Notes under the pieces: model-generated
Databases searched by the model: none
Told to the model about the DNA's origin: nothing
What the model saw: only the letters and a program-made list of their open reading frames with translations
Origin: Catalinimonas niigatensis
GTDB lineage: Bacteria; Bacteroidota; Bacteroidia; Cytophagales; Cyclobacteriaceae
Assembly (NCBI RefSeq): GCF_030506285.1
Contig: NZ_CP119422.1
Location: 1,984,001 to 2,048,000, forward strand
Direction of reading: 5' to 3'
DNA length: 64,000 nt
Made by a program: the position numbers and the translations under genes
Shown: in pieces, positions 1-9,179 of the stretch
Layout: each line of letters begins with the position of its first letter
Numbering within the stretch: the stretch's first letter is position 1

Positions 1-530
1 AAGGTAATTTTACAGAAGCTGCAGAGCAACTGGATTTACCTGTTCCTCTGCACACCAGGGAAGTCTTTACCTTTGATGCAGAAGGTGATGGTGATCAGGA
101 TGTTGTATTTGCTAACCTGACCAGCAATGGTGGAGAGCGGGATAAAGATCCACGCACACGCATACTCATTAATGATGGGAAAGCCAATTTTACGGATGAA
201 ACCCAAACACGTATGCCTGAAAATAAATTTTCTACTTATGCGGCAGCACCCATTGACATTGATCATGACGGGTACATGGATTTGCTGCTGAGTGCCATTG
301 CTATCCCTCCTTTTGAAGCTCTTCAGGTACGTGCCTACAAAAATGATGGTAAGGGTATGTACACCAATGTAACACAGCAGTTTATTCCTGCTGAAACGGT
401 AGGCCGTAGTTGGGGTATTGCAATCGGTGATCTTAACGGAGATGGTATGGACGACGCTTTTATAGGCGGATGGGGATCGCAAGCACGTCTGTTGTTGTCT
501 AAAAATGTGCGGTCTCACAGTAAAGACTAA
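1..530 (+). CDS. FG-GAP/VCBS repeat protein, C-terminal part
   Basis: The reading frame is open from base 3 of the window to the TAA at 528-530, so the 5' part of the gene lies outside. The visible residues contain at least three Asp-rich calcium-binding loops of the FG-GAP/VCBS type (DAEGDGDQD, DIDHDGYMD, DLNGDGMDD), each followed by short hydrophobic strands. Proteins of this kind form beta-propellers and are normally exported or cell-surface proteins, often involved in adhesion or carbohydrate binding. No sorting domain is seen at the C-terminus, which ends in a basic, polar tail. The specific function cannot be read from this fragment. Confidence 0.8.
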   Translation, partial: GNFTEAAEQLDLPVPLHTREVFTFDAEGDGDQDVVFANLTSNGGERDKDPRTRILINDGKANFTDETQTRMPENKFSTYAAAPIDIDHDGYMDLLLSAIAIPPFEALQVRAYKNDGKGMYTNVTQQFIPAETVGRSWGIAIGDLNGDGMDDAFIGGWGSQARLLLSKNVRSHSKD

Positions 531-721
531 CCTTCTCTCCTTAGCAATTATTACAGACTAAGTTTAACGTTTTTTAGACCTTCAAACATACCCAATATTC
601 AAAGGTTACTGTTAAAGCTGCAGAGAGCAGTCAAGATCATTTTTATATACAGTCTGCATCAGCCAATGTCAGAACGGCATGGGCATTAATTCACAAATTT
701 TTTAACCCAAAAAACAAAATC

Positions 722-991
722 ATGGAAAATACCACCAAATATAGAGTATCCTTTTGGAGAAGTGGCGCAAGAAAACCTTCTGGAAGCCGGTTTTTTGATA
801 CTGAGGAACAAGCCTACGCCTATTTTAATCAATATACCAGACAGGATAAGGTAATTATGGAAGAAGAGTGGGGAACGGGTGCGTCTGCAGAAATCAAACT
901 GGAGATTGTAAGTCTCAATGAAAACGGAATGGAAGTAGATGCCCAGGCTGTAGACTCTATGCATGTGGTACAGCAGGATGCGATAGATTGA
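722..991 (+). CDS. Small hypothetical protein (89 aa)
   Basis: ATG start at 722 and stop at 989-991, followed 30 bp later by a strong intrinsic terminator, which supports this strand as the coding one. The product is small, hydrophilic and acidic overall, with no signal peptide, membrane segment or recognised motif. The first part (KYRVSFWRSGARKPSGSRFF) followed by a run rich in Tyr, Phe and Gln suggests a compact alpha/beta fold. I do not recognise the family. It lies about 190 bp after the FG-GAP gene and probably has its own promoter. An open frame on the opposite strand overlaps it and is taken to be a shadow. Confidence 0.6.
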   Translation: MENTTKYRVSFWRSGARKPSGSRFFDTEEQAYAYFNQYTRQDKVIMEEEWGTGASAEIKLEIVSLNENGMEVDAQAVDSMHVVQQDAID

Positions 992-1023
992 ATGATTACA
1001 AAACGAAGAATTGATGCAATAGT

Positions 1024-1057
1024 AAAAAGGGGCTGCATTACTGCAGCCCTTTTTTTT
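1024..1057 (+). terminator. Rho-independent terminator
   Basis: Perfect 8-bp GC-rich stem GGGCTGCA / TGCAGCCC (1030-1037 and 1042-1049) with a TTAC loop, preceded by A residues and followed by eight T. It is placed to end transcription of the small gene at 722-991. Confidence 0.9.
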
Positions 1058-1102
1058 GACAAACCCTATTTAATAACTAGGATTCTACCGAAGGAAATAC
1101 TC

Positions 1103-2456
1103 TTACTTTTTATATAATGATGATAAAGCATCAAAGCTAAAAGAAAAGTCCATTCTAATTTCAGGATAGGTAAGGGATGTACCATTGAACTGCTGGGTAT
1201 GGGTACTGCCATCCAGTTTTACTGCCACACTTTTTACCGGACAATATACTATACCTACTGACGATTTATAAAATTGTCCATCATCTGACAGCCCAGACTC
1301 ATTGTCTCCACCGTAGGTCTTGTTCTGAATCACTTCAGGATTAGACATCCAATCCATAAACACATAAGGAATAAACTGCCCTACTTTAGACTTGATGCTA
1401 TAGCCTAATCTGACATAAAAAGTTTGTACAGTATAGTTCGCTTTTGTGATGACATCATTTTCAGAAAGATTAATATCGGGCTGGCTGGCACGAGTTCCTA
1501 AAAAGGTTTCCCGCTGTCTGCTATTGATACCAGCATCCTGTACAATAGTCAAAACACTTAGCGGATCGCGAAGTCCCTGATGGCTGGCTACCCAATAAGC
1601 AGACTGAATAATCAGTTGACGATACTGTTTTTCTACAAAAGCACCGTACACAGTAAAGTTATCGCCCTGCATCCAGGGAAGAATACCTCCATCGGGAGAT
1701 CCATCTCCCAAATTCACAGTAGAAGTAGCTTTATTTCCATTGATACTGGAGCTGTACCCGGAAGTTCCGATTAGTAAGCCTTTACGGTCAGACTCATACC
1801 GTACATCCCAACCAAGTGGAACAATACCTTTCTTTGGCAGGGCCGTCTTCTCCATTGTCAGTACTCAAAGCATAGGAAGCTTTTCCGTTCAGGAAATCAT
1901 ACGCTCCATGTACCATGAAATTAGTGGTACGTTCCAAAAATAAATGGTCATTATCAAAAAGTTCTGGAGGTTCTATCCCTATAAAAGTAGGTATCTGATC
2001 CAGCTTTTCATTGTACAACCCAAATCTACGGTACATCTTTCCCGCTCTAATCTGAAAAAGCTCAGTAAGTCTGAAGTTACCATAAGCATTTCGTACCTCC
2101 AACCCATCTTTATCAGTGCGAGCCAGGTTAAAGAACACCATGATGTTCTTAGTGATGTTACCCGAACCATATATGTGGAAATTTTGTACCGGCGACCATG
2201 ATACTGGCTCTGACACAGTAATGGTATTGCCTTCTGTATCTCTTCCAGGTACATTCATCACTTTTTCAACATTGGAATTGATAAAACCATACAATTTGAA
2301 CTGCTCTTCGTAAACTTCAATATTAAGAAGTTCTTCTATTGACATGTTGAATAAGTCAAGATCATCAGGATCTGTTTCAGTTTCCAGTTGGGCATAACTT
2401 GTTAAACTGCCCAACACCAGGACCAATGCCAGGAGCATCACTTCTTTTGTTTTCAT
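1103..2456 (-). pseudogene. Outer-membrane porin-like beta-barrel gene with one frameshift
   Basis: Two reading frames on the minus strand together make one protein of about 450 residues. The first (2456 down to about 1830) starts with a clear signal peptide (MKTKEVMLLALVLVLGSLTS, then YAQ) and an acidic segment with an SIEELLNIEV motif, seen at the N-terminus of many Bacteroidota outer-membrane proteins. Both halves then show alternating aromatic beta strands typical of a phosphate-selective-porin-like barrel. The frames overlap at 1827-1835, where the coding strand reads AAAGAAAGG. Removing one base there joins NGEDGPAK to KGIVPLGWDVRY without a gap. The lesion may be a real mutation or a sequencing indel, because both halves otherwise look intact. 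Confidence 0.75.
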
Positions 2457-3049
2457 TCTTCTGTTTTTTTACTTGTGGAATTAACTCTTATTTATGTGAA
2501 CCACTTGAATACTTACAAAACCTAAGTATCTCGTTTAATAAGCTTGCGGACAGGAAAATCAATACGAAAAAGAAGGTTAGATGGAGTGATCAGATGATAG
2601 TACTTTAAACTACCAGTAAAAAGACTTAAGTAAAAGTATAAAATCGTGTTTGCTAAAATTGTATATCTCCGTTCAAAAAATTACATCGCTTAGTAATTAA
2701 AGTAGTTAGTGAAAATTTACTAAACGGAAAAAACACTTATGTAAATATCAAGTATAAAAGATGGAAAGTGGTCATAAATACTAGTAAATACAACGAAAAA
2801 ATATTTTCTGCTTTGCAGCAGTGAAAGTCTGGTTATAGGTGAGTTCGCAATACAACCGTAGTGGTATATTATAAGCAGATTGATGAGGAGATGTAAGATG
2901 TAATAGGCTTCCTAAAAACCAAAGAAGCCAGTAATGGTAAGCTCAAGGGTTGTTACTCTTAAGGAAGGGTATGATTGGATGCAGTTCTTCCCATACAATG
3001 ATAACATTGCTGAATGAATAAGCAGCATAAAAAACTAATCAAAAAACTG
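2457..3049. other. Intergenic region, no gene seen
   Basis: An AT-rich stretch of 593 bp between two minus-strand genes, with stops in all frames. It holds the promoter region of the porin-like gene and, near 2906-2929, a short GGCTTC/GAAGCC inverted repeat without a T tract. A 28-codon frame after the ATG at 2934 shows no coding character. Nothing else is recognised. Confidence 0.6.
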
Positions 3050-3505
3050 TTACCAGGTAGTGCTTTTAGTTTCACGGATAGCCTTTAGTATATCCCTCCG
3101 GCTTACCTGTCCTACTAGTTTTCCATTATGTACTACAGGAAATTTGCGAAAGTTGGTAGTCAGAAACTCGTTAGCAACATCGAGAATATCATGGTCGGTA
3201 GTGACGGTTTTTACAACCGCCGACATATAATCAGCCACCGTCTTGTCATGATTAGGCAGGTTATTATAAGCACTGTCAACAATTAATCTAAGACAATCTT
3301 TTTCGGTAAGCATACCTACTATAGCACGATTTTTATCCAACACAGGAGCCCCTGTCAATTTATTATCTAATATAATATTGATTGCCTCGTCAATGGTGAG
3401 TTCGGGAGATAAAGTGACTTCATCTGAAGCCATAAACTTTTCTACAGAGGGGAAACTCATTCCGTTAGCTTTTGGCTTCTCTACTTTGTTACCAGTAAAA
3501 TTCAT
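3050..3505 (-). CDS. Tandem CBS domain protein
   Basis: A 151-residue soluble protein made of two CBS domains (about 22-78 and 92-146), the pair that forms one Bateman module binding adenine nucleotides such as AMP, ATP or S-adenosylmethionine. Typical features are TIDEAINIILDNKLTGAPVL followed by GMLTEKD in the first domain, and DILDVANEFLTTNFRKFPVV followed by GQVSRRD in the second. It is a stand-alone module with no fused enzyme or channel, so it probably senses cellular energy state for a partner encoded elsewhere. The first residues (about 1-20) are polar and carry no signal peptide. Neighbours are unrelated, and the gene seems to be transcribed alone. Confidence 0.9.
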   Translation of the reverse strand: MNFTGNKVEKPKANGMSFPSVEKFMASDEVTLSPELTIDEAINIILDNKLTGAPVLDKNRAIVGMLTEKDCLRLIVDSAYNNLPNHDKTVADYMSAVVKTVTTDHDILDVANEFLTTNFRKFPVVHNGKLVGQVSRRDILKAIRETKSTTW

Positions 3506-3770
3506 GGCAGTAATATTAGATTTTATAAAAATTAAAAGAGATACGATGAAATCACAAAAAATTCACGTCCAGATTTTACTAAATATTTAGCACATTCGCA
3601 AATGTTCAAACTGTCATTTTAAGACTTAAAAAAAAACCACAGATATATGAAAGAAAAATATTAAGCAGATTTACCTTAGCTTCGTCTTCAAAAAGTATGC
3701 GATGAAAGCAGAGTAATCTCTTTTACCCACATCACATTTTTGTTATATCAAAACATACTAAGTCAAATAT

Positions 3771-4568
3771 CTAAGAAATGTATTCTAACTCTATTCCTTG
3801 TTTCTGATGTTCCTTATCGTCATCATCTAATTGAAGCCTTTCAGTTTGATACAGTAATGGCCGTAAAATATTTTCCTCTTCTTTGTCCATCAAATCTTTG
3901 TCAATCCTTTTCTCTTGCATAGAAATTAAAGGACTGTTATAAGGCGGTAAAGTGATGCTTATATGATTATCTTCTCCTTGAGGGTATGCTGTTTCCTTCC
4001 TTCTTTGCTCATTAGGCCTTGCATTCAATACATTAATGTATACATCTGAGGGGATATCCTTTTTCTCTAAAAAATAAACTTTTGATTCTTGAACACTAAT
4101 CTCCTGTAGCTGTGCATGTTCTTCTTTTAACTCATCTTCAGCCATATGGGTCAATTCCGGTGTTTCTCTTTCCGCCGAGTCCAGGTAAACTTGTTCTGCT
4201 TTGAGCTTAATTTCAGCTTTACCAGGATTTGATTGACAATTTTTCTCATTTCTGGCGACGAGTTCAAGTTCGCTTTCCTCCCACTGGATCACATCATACT
4301 GATTGATTTGACTTTCGGAGGTAGAAGTGCTTTTCTCAACACGCTGCTTTGTTCGTAATGTTGTATCATAACTAAAACGCTCTTCACTAACGAAACGCCT
4401 GCTTTCCCTATCGGACAGTCCTATCTTCTTGGCTTCACTCCAAATATGCTCCCAGGTTTCGTTGTAAGAACTTTTAATTCTAACAGTATGATGAACCCCT
4501 TTCGGCTTTGCATCTGCAATGGCCTTCAAATCTTCCTTCGTTTTGTAACTTCTAAAAAGATTTCTCAT
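3771..4568 (-). CDS. Hypothetical hydrophilic protein (265 aa)
   Basis: ATG start at 4568. The product is highly charged, rich in Glu, Lys and Gln, and has no signal peptide or membrane segment. The N-terminal 60 residues (RNLFRSYKTKEDLKAIADAK, then a stretch resembling a small helix-rich DNA- or RNA-binding module) look folded. The middle (about 95-170) is acidic and probably coiled-coil or disordered. I do not recognise a family. An extremely AT-rich region lies upstream. The gene stands alone between the CBS gene and the DinB-like lipoprotein gene, and its function cannot be inferred. Confidence 0.6.
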   Translation of the reverse strand: MRNLFRSYKTKEDLKAIADAKPKGVHHTVRIKSSYNETWEHIWSEAKKIGLSDRESRRFVSEERFSYDTTLRTKQRVEKSTSTSESQINQYDVIQWEESELELVARNEKNCQSNPGKAEIKLKAEQVYLDSAERETPELTHMAEDELKEEHAQLQEISVQESKVYFLEKKDIPSDVYINVLNARPNEQRRKETAYPQGEDNHISITLPPYNSPLISMQEKRIDKDLMDKEEENILRPLLYQTERLQLDDDDKEHQKQGIELEYIS

Positions 4569-4862
4569 TTCTATATATGCTTTTTGTAAGAAAACCTGAT
4601 GTAAATATAATGTAAGAAAAATTATAAATTAAATTATTTATATATTTTTTTTAACTATAATAATAATTCTCTTGAAACATATACGATATTTTCTGCCTAA
4701 TAGATCCATTTTCTTCATTTTTCTTTAAAATTGTTAAATGTCAAAGAGAAGCAAGAAGAAGCTTATTTGGTCACAAGGAGTAATTAAACAGAAAAAACTT
4801 ACTCAGGATATACTTTAGCCCACATGCTAATTTTAATGAAAGGCATATTGAAATGAGAAGAG
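4569..4862. other. AT-rich intergenic region
   Basis: No gene seen. The stretch at about 4610-4670 is almost pure A/T (TATATATTTTTTTT-like) and probably contains the promoter of the minus-strand hypothetical gene at 3771-4568. Confidence 0.5.
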
Positions 4863-4897
4863 CAAAAAAAAGACTTACCAGAATATCTGGTAAGTCT
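4863..4897 (-). terminator. Rho-independent terminator of the DinB-like lipoprotein gene
   Basis: Perfect 12-bp stem AGACTTACCAGA / TCTGGTAAGTCT (4871-4882 and 4886-4897) with a 3-nt loop. On the minus strand it is followed by a run of T (the A run at 4864-4870). It lies 22 bp beyond the stop codon of the gene at 4920-5489. Confidence 0.9.
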
Positions 4898-4919
4898 CAA
4901 TAATTTTCTTAAAGTGTAT

Positions 4920-5489
4920 TTAGTAATAGCGATACTCAGCTGGTTCATTACCGCTTACACGTACATATAAATTGGCTTGTCCCTTATGGTTGGTAAGATG
5001 ATCATGCACAAATAACAGGCCTTGCTGCCTGGTCATGGCTTTACCGGAAAAACTTTTGATTTCTTCCTGAAGTTGCTCATCCGACATACTCTTCATGATC
5101 TCTCCAGCTTCCTCCAGATTAGTTCTTACAAACTCCATAATTTCAGCCTTTGTCATAGTACTGGCATCCATCTCAGGTGAGTCAGCAGGCTGGATGTCTT
5201 TTAGAAACATATTAGCCAGTACTTTAGAAGAGCCTCCAATATGCAGTAGTTGCTCCGCAAAAGTCATGATGCTGTCATGAGGTTTGTAATTGTACATATC
5301 TTCGGGCATAGCTTCAGCTATTTCTTCAATTTGAAGAATAGCTTCATCCCAGATCAGATCATGGTTTTCTACAAACTCGTAAGTGGGTTCTACAGCTTCT
5401 TCCGCCTGAGCAGTGTCAGAAGGAGGAGTACAATAAGAGAGCATTATGGCTCCTAAAGCCAGAGCAGTTAAGTGATGGAAAATTTTCAT
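4920..5489 (-). CDS. DinB-like (DinB_2) lipoprotein
   Basis: 189 residues. The first 20 are a lipoprotein signal peptide ending in the lipobox LSYC (Cys20), so the mature protein is probably lipid-anchored in the envelope. After an acidic linker comes a DinB-fold four-helix domain. The His residues that bind a metal in this superfamily are present: one in LLHIG and two in the HLTNH pair near the C-terminus (HDHLTNHKGQANLY). DinB proteins with known activity are mostly cytoplasmic metal-dependent thiol transferases, so the envelope location is a noteworthy variation seen in Bacteroidota. The gene is monocistronic with a strong terminator. The substrate is unknown. Confidence 0.8.
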   Translation of the reverse strand: MKIFHHLTALALGAIMLSYCTPPSDTAQAEEAVEPTYEFVENHDLIWDEAILQIEEIAEAMPEDMYNYKPHDSIMTFAEQLLHIGGSSKVLANMFLKDIQPADSPEMDASTMTKAEIMEFVRTNLEEAGEIMKSMSDEQLQEEIKSFSGKAMTRQQGLLFVHDHLTNHKGQANLYVRVSGNEPAEYRYY

Positions 5490-5722
5490 TTGGTTGATAG
5501 TTTATTGAATTTCAGTACAAATTATGAATTTGTAATGGGAATTAAGCACTATTCAATAGGAAATTTTGCCTCTGGCAATATTTACATACTCACGTTATTA
5601 GCTATATATTCTCTCAGCTATGGTAGTGGCTGTTTAGCCAGCAGCAAGGCTTTTCATCTAAACTTATCCTTTTGCTTTTTACATGAGTGATGATGAATTC
5701 ATTTTTTGACTGGATATCATAC

Positions 5723-5758
5723 GCAAAAAAAAGCAATTCCCTTCTATAGAAATTGCTT
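5723..5758 (-). terminator. Rho-independent terminator of the mscS-like gene
   Basis: 8-bp stem AAGCAATT / AATTGCTT (5731-5738 and 5751-5758). On the minus strand it is followed by eight T (the A run at 5725-5732). It sits 26 bp past the stop of the MscS-family gene. Confidence 0.8.
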
Positions 5759-5784
5759 ATGCTTTCATATCTTAAGAAGCTATC

Positions 5785-6696
5785 CTAGCTTTTTTCCTTT
5801 CCATTGCTGTGTTGAAGGACCATCTCAGATAGTTTTTCTCCTCCTTTGATGCCAAAATCCAGTGTACGTATAGGGAAAGGAATCATGATGTCATTTTCGT
5901 TATAAGCTATCTGAATTGCCATGACAGCATCACTTAAAGCGGCCAAGTAATCCGGTTGCCTTGGAGATTTCGCCCAAAATCTAACAGAAAAATTTATTGA
6001 ACTGTCACCAAACTCCTTAAAAAAAAGCGTTACATCACGGCTTTTGTCAATACTATCCAACTTTGAAACAGCCTCCAAGGTAACCTTTTTAACTTTGGCC
6101 AGATCATCTCCATAAGATACTCCAACATCTAAATCAACCCTTCGTTCGTTGGTGCGGGTATAATTGACTACTATATCCTGAAATAGATTTTTGTTAGGAA
6201 TTAACACTTCCAGTCCCTGAAAGGTATTGATGGTCGTGATGCGCAGACTTATATCTGTCACCGTACCCATGTAGTCATTATTTTCTATAATATCGCCTAC
6301 TCTGAATGGCTGCTGGAAAGCAATAAGTATTCCCGAAATAAAGTTGGCTGCAATATCCTGAAAAGCAAAACCCAATGCCAAACCAACAATACCCACACCT
6401 GCCAAAAGCGAAGTAACTGCCGTCGTAAGCTGTAAAACACCCAAGGCAATGAATGTCCCGGTGATCAGCAGAGCAATAAATATGATATTAGCAAATAAGC
6501 TGTTAACTGCAAGATTAGCCGAGAAACGTCTGAATAAATTACTCGCAGCGCCTCTGGCCAAACGTGCCAACACATAAAAAAGGATAACAATCACTATTGC
6601 CACGACCAAATTAGGCAACATGGCAATAAGATCTGTTATCCATCCTTCAACCTTATCAGAAACGAGCTTAAAAGGTTTTTCTACATTGACTTCCAT
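5785..6696 (-). CDS. MscS-family mechanosensitive ion channel
   Basis: 303 residues, the size of the small MscS class. An N-terminal amphipathic stretch precedes three predicted membrane helices: about 27-48, 62-86 and the pore-lining TM3, which has the glycine/alanine pattern LLAGVGIVGLALGFAFQDIA. The conserved MscS beta domain follows (FRVGDIIENNDYMGTVTDIS, then VLIPNKNLFQDIVVNYTR), then the mixed alpha/beta vestibule. Such channels open under membrane tension and release solutes during hypo-osmotic shock. The gene downstream of a small membrane-anchored protein gene (55 bp gap, same strand) may be co-transcribed with it. The start at 6696 gives the expected N-terminus. Confidence 0.93.
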   Translation of the reverse strand: MEVNVEKPFKLVSDKVEGWITDLIAMLPNLVVAIVIVILFYVLARLARGAASNLFRRFSANLAVNSLFANIIFIALLITGTFIALGVLQLTTAVTSLLAGVGIVGLALGFAFQDIAANFISGILIAFQQPFRVGDIIENNDYMGTVTDISLRITTINTFQGLEVLIPNKNLFQDIVVNYTRTNERRVDLDVGVSYGDDLAKVKKVTLEAVSKLDSIDKSRDVTLFFKEFGDSSINFSVRFWAKSPRQPDYLAALSDAVMAIQIAYNENDIMIPFPIRTLDFGIKGGEKLSEMVLQHSNGKEKS

Positions 6697-6750
6697 TCAG
6701 AAACTTTAATAGAAAAGAGAAATAGTTTCTATCTAACTTTTGCTGGTTAA

Positions 6751-7017
6751 TTACAAACTAACAAATCTTTTTCTCTTCTTAGCCAGCTTAATTGATTTCT
6801 GACTTCTTTTAGAGTAGTCCGTAATTAATTCACTAATGGTATCAAGCAGGTTATATATTCCTTCGTTGATTGTTTTCTCCACATCTGATTTTAAGCGGCT
6901 GCTATCCTTACCAAATCTCCTTTTGGCCCTGGACTTGGTACTGCTGTTCTGTGAAAAAATTACACTAGCAGCAACGCTTGCTGCTGCGACGGTTAAAATT
7001 CCGGTTAATAGTCTCAT
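6751..7017 (-). CDS. Small membrane-anchored, Lys/Arg-rich protein
   Basis: 88 residues. An N-terminal hydrophobic segment (about 3-22, GILTVAAASVAASVIF) is followed by a strongly basic soluble tail that is probably one long amphipathic helix (ending KLAKKRKRF). The arrangement resembles the YtxH-type gas-vesicle/stress-associated small proteins, but I cannot assign the family with certainty. It lies just upstream of the mscS-like gene on the same strand, so the two may form one transcription unit linked to envelope or osmotic stress. This last point is an inference from location only. Confidence 0.6.
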   Translation of the reverse strand: MRLLTGILTVAAASVAASVIFSQNSSTKSRAKRRFGKDSSRLKSDVEKTINEGIYNLLDTISELITDYSKRSQKSIKLAKKRKRFVSL

Positions 7018-7218
7018 GTTTAAAAAAATTATGGTTGGTTAATAAATCAAATCTGATGAAATACATACAGAAAACTACAATGATAGCTTTCAATGTGTAC
7101 ACTTCAAAAAATTAGTTCTTATATATATCTACTGATTTTAGCTTCATTTGTTATCAAATATATTGAATTAACGATCGCAAAGCTCTTTTGTTGGCTGCAA
7201 GTGCTTATCCGATACTTA

Positions 7219-8328
7219 TCAACGCATTGTGTTACCTCCACTTATTTCCCTTACTTTTTCAAAAAAAGCTTTTTTTCTATCTGAGCTTACTGACCAGTCT
7301 ACCGGTACACTCTGGTAGCCTTCCTCAAAATTTTCTTCATTTCTTCTGAAATCAAAATATCCCCAGGAAGCATATATTTTAGTAGCAGCCAGCATATTGT
7401 TGTTATCCAGACTAAAATCGTAATGATCATCTTCATTAAAGACAATGGGCATAGGCCGATAACCCTCCACCTGTTTGGTTGCCTTTACCATCTCCGTAAT
7501 TCGTCTGGGATCACTTACGCCATTACCATGAAGAAGGATATAGTCTGAAACTTTTACCACATTAGGCTTAGGAATGGTGCCGCCACCATAGCTGGTAGTT
7601 GTCAGGTAGCTATAACCCTTACGGTTCATGTCTTTTATACGCAGGATAATTTCATGAATTCTATCAGTTTTCAGAATTTCATGATCGTATTTATTTACAT
7701 CCGTTTCATTACAAGCCTCTATTAATACATTTCTGTACTCCTTTTCATAGAGCCAGTTCATAGTATTATCTACAGCGTTGAGAATGGCAGTCTCGTTTTT
7801 TAAGTGCTGATCTTGTCCAAAATAAAATAAACCCAGCATTACTACCATGCCCAGTTCATCAGCTTTTTTCAATATTTTTTCCAGTCGCTGAAAATAGGCG
7901 GTGCGCAGATTTCCCTGTTCATCAAAAGCTGAATTTACCCAATCCTTATTACCATAGCCCACAGGACTTCCTCCCTGCAAGTTCAGGGTAAAAGCCAATA
8001 AGCCATAACGATACCATTCTTCCATAGCTGTTACAAATTCATTCGTGTTCCGATCGGCAGACCATTCACTGGTATCAGGATATTTCCACTGTTGTCTGCT
8101 TTCAGGATTGAGATCATCAAAGATACCCTGTACCATACGGGAATTGAAAAGCAAACCTTCTATTGGGTACCCCTGCCAGGTTCTTTCCTCGTAAGTAGGT
8201 TTTCCATTAATGTAGAACTTCTCACCCTGTATACTCACTACAGTTTGAGGTTTGGTCTGGGCAGCTAAAGTTTGGGGAAACAGCAAAGCGCATAGCAAGA
8301 TTTGACTAATAAGAAATGAAAGTGGCAT
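7219..8328 (-). CDS. Secreted TIM-barrel glycoside hydrolase-like protein (GH5-like)
   Basis: 369 residues with a signal peptide (about 1-23, ending TLAAQ). The mature part starts with a beta-strand segment (EKFYINGKPTYEERTWQGYP), as in many family 5-like glycosidases, followed by a (beta/alpha)8 pattern. NVLIEACNETD resembles the acid/base region (the N-E motif after strand 4) and PIVFNEDDHYDF resembles the nucleophile strand. Conserved aromatic and Asn-Glu placement supports clan GH-A, but the substrate cannot be named. No polysaccharide-utilisation genes (SusC/SusD) are nearby, and the gene is divergent from the TetR regulator at 8479. It may also be a non-catalytic relative. Confidence 0.6.
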   Translation of the reverse strand: MPLSFLISQILLCALLFPQTLAAQTKPQTVVSIQGEKFYINGKPTYEERTWQGYPIEGLLFNSRMVQGIFDDLNPESRQQWKYPDTSEWSADRNTNEFVTAMEEWYRYGLLAFTLNLQGGSPVGYGNKDWVNSAFDEQGNLRTAYFQRLEKILKKADELGMVVMLGLFYFGQDQHLKNETAILNAVDNTMNWLYEKEYRNVLIEACNETDVNKYDHEILKTDRIHEIILRIKDMNRKGYSYLTTTSYGGGTIPKPNVVKVSDYILLHGNGVSDPRRITEMVKATKQVEGYRPMPIVFNEDDHYDFSLDNNNMLAATKIYASWGYFDFRRNEENFEEGYQSVPVDWSVSSDRKKAFFEKVREISGGNTMR

Positions 8329-8382
8329 AAGTAAGGTTATTTTTAGATTGGTTTGTCATTGTCACTAATCGGTAAAGTTTAC

Positions 8383-8434
8383 AAGTATTACTCTTTTTTG
8401 TAATGATATGTATCCGTTTTGTGAAAGTATTACT
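8383..8434. repeat. Pair of 10-bp direct repeats upstream of the TetR gene
   Basis: AAGTATTACT occurs at 8383-8392 and again at 8425-8434, exactly 42 bp apart (about four helical turns), in the 150-bp divergent region between the glycosidase-like gene and the TetR gene. It could be a paired regulator site. It is short and may be chance. Confidence 0.3.
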
Positions 8435-8478
8435 TAACTTCGTTTACTAAATTAAAACAATTAGGATAGGGATGTAAT

Positions 8479-9153
8479 ATGGTTTCTTTAATTCTTAGTG
8501 ACAAATATTATATAAGAGATCCTCAATACACAGAATTGGGTGTCAAGATTATCAGCCAGAGTATCAAGATGGTTGATGAGCTAGGTTTTGAGCAGTTTAC
8601 TTTTAAGAAACTGGCTACTGAAATCAGTTCCACGGAAGCTTCTATTTATCGCTACTTTGAGAATAAGCACAAATTGCTGATGTACCTGATTGCCTGGTAC
8701 TGGAAGTGGATGGAATACTTGATAGACTATCGTACCAACAATATTGAAGAGCCTGAGCGTAAACTCAACATCGTGCTTAAAACCATAAGTGAAGAGGTAA
8801 CATTTGATCCTACCTTTGCCAACATTGATGAAGCTGCACTTCATCGTATTGTTGTTGCCGAATCAAATAAAACTTATCTTACCAAACATGTAGACGAAGA
8901 TAATAAGGAGGGATTATTTAGAGGATATAAAGACCTTTGTCGTCATATCGCAAATATTATCAAAGAATATAACCCCGATTATCCTTATCCTCATGCACTC
9001 ATCAGCACTGTCATTGAAGCTTCCCATCAACAGGCATTCTTTGCCCAGCATCTACCTTCACTTACTGAAGTTAAAAAAGGCAGCGAACAAATGCATGATA
9101 AAATCTTTGAATACCTACAGCATTTGGTACTGAACACTATTCGCAAAGACTGA
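8479..9153 (+). CDS. TetR/AcrR-family transcriptional regulator
   Basis: 224 residues. The N-terminal DNA-binding region (about 20-70) has the classic TetR helix-turn-helix pattern: FTFKKLATEISSTEASIYRY, then FENKHKLL. The first 15 residues form a small extension before it. The C-terminal ligand-binding domain is all-helical with many aromatic residues. The start at ATG 8479 is preceded by a purine-rich GGATAGGGA sequence. The family usually represses neighbouring genes in response to a small ligand. The divergent glycosidase-like gene and the downstream small gene are candidate targets, but this cannot be told from sequence. Ligand unknown. Confidence 0.9.
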   Translation: MVSLILSDKYYIRDPQYTELGVKIISQSIKMVDELGFEQFTFKKLATEISSTEASIYRYFENKHKLLMYLIAWYWKWMEYLIDYRTNNIEEPERKLNIVLKTISEEVTFDPTFANIDEAALHRIVVAESNKTYLTKHVDEDNKEGLFRGYKDLCRHIANIIKEYNPDYPYPHALISTVIEASHQQAFFAQHLPSLTEVKKGSEQMHDKIFEYLQHLVLNTIRKD

Positions 9154-9179
9154 TTTGATTTATCTTCTGCATAAAGACT

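Noticed and set aside
686-964. A 92-codon frame on the minus strand at the start of the window.
   Set aside because: It is antisense to the small gene at 722-991, whose end fits a strong terminator on the plus strand.
1827-1835. Programmed +1 ribosomal frameshift in the porin-like gene.
   Set aside because: No rare in-frame stop with a known slippery sequence or stimulatory structure is seen; a mutation or a sequencing error is simpler.
2906-2929. GGCTTC/GAAGCC inverted repeat in the 2.5-3.0 kb gap.
   Set aside because: 6-bp stem with a 12-nt loop, without a T tract or nearby gene end; may be chance.
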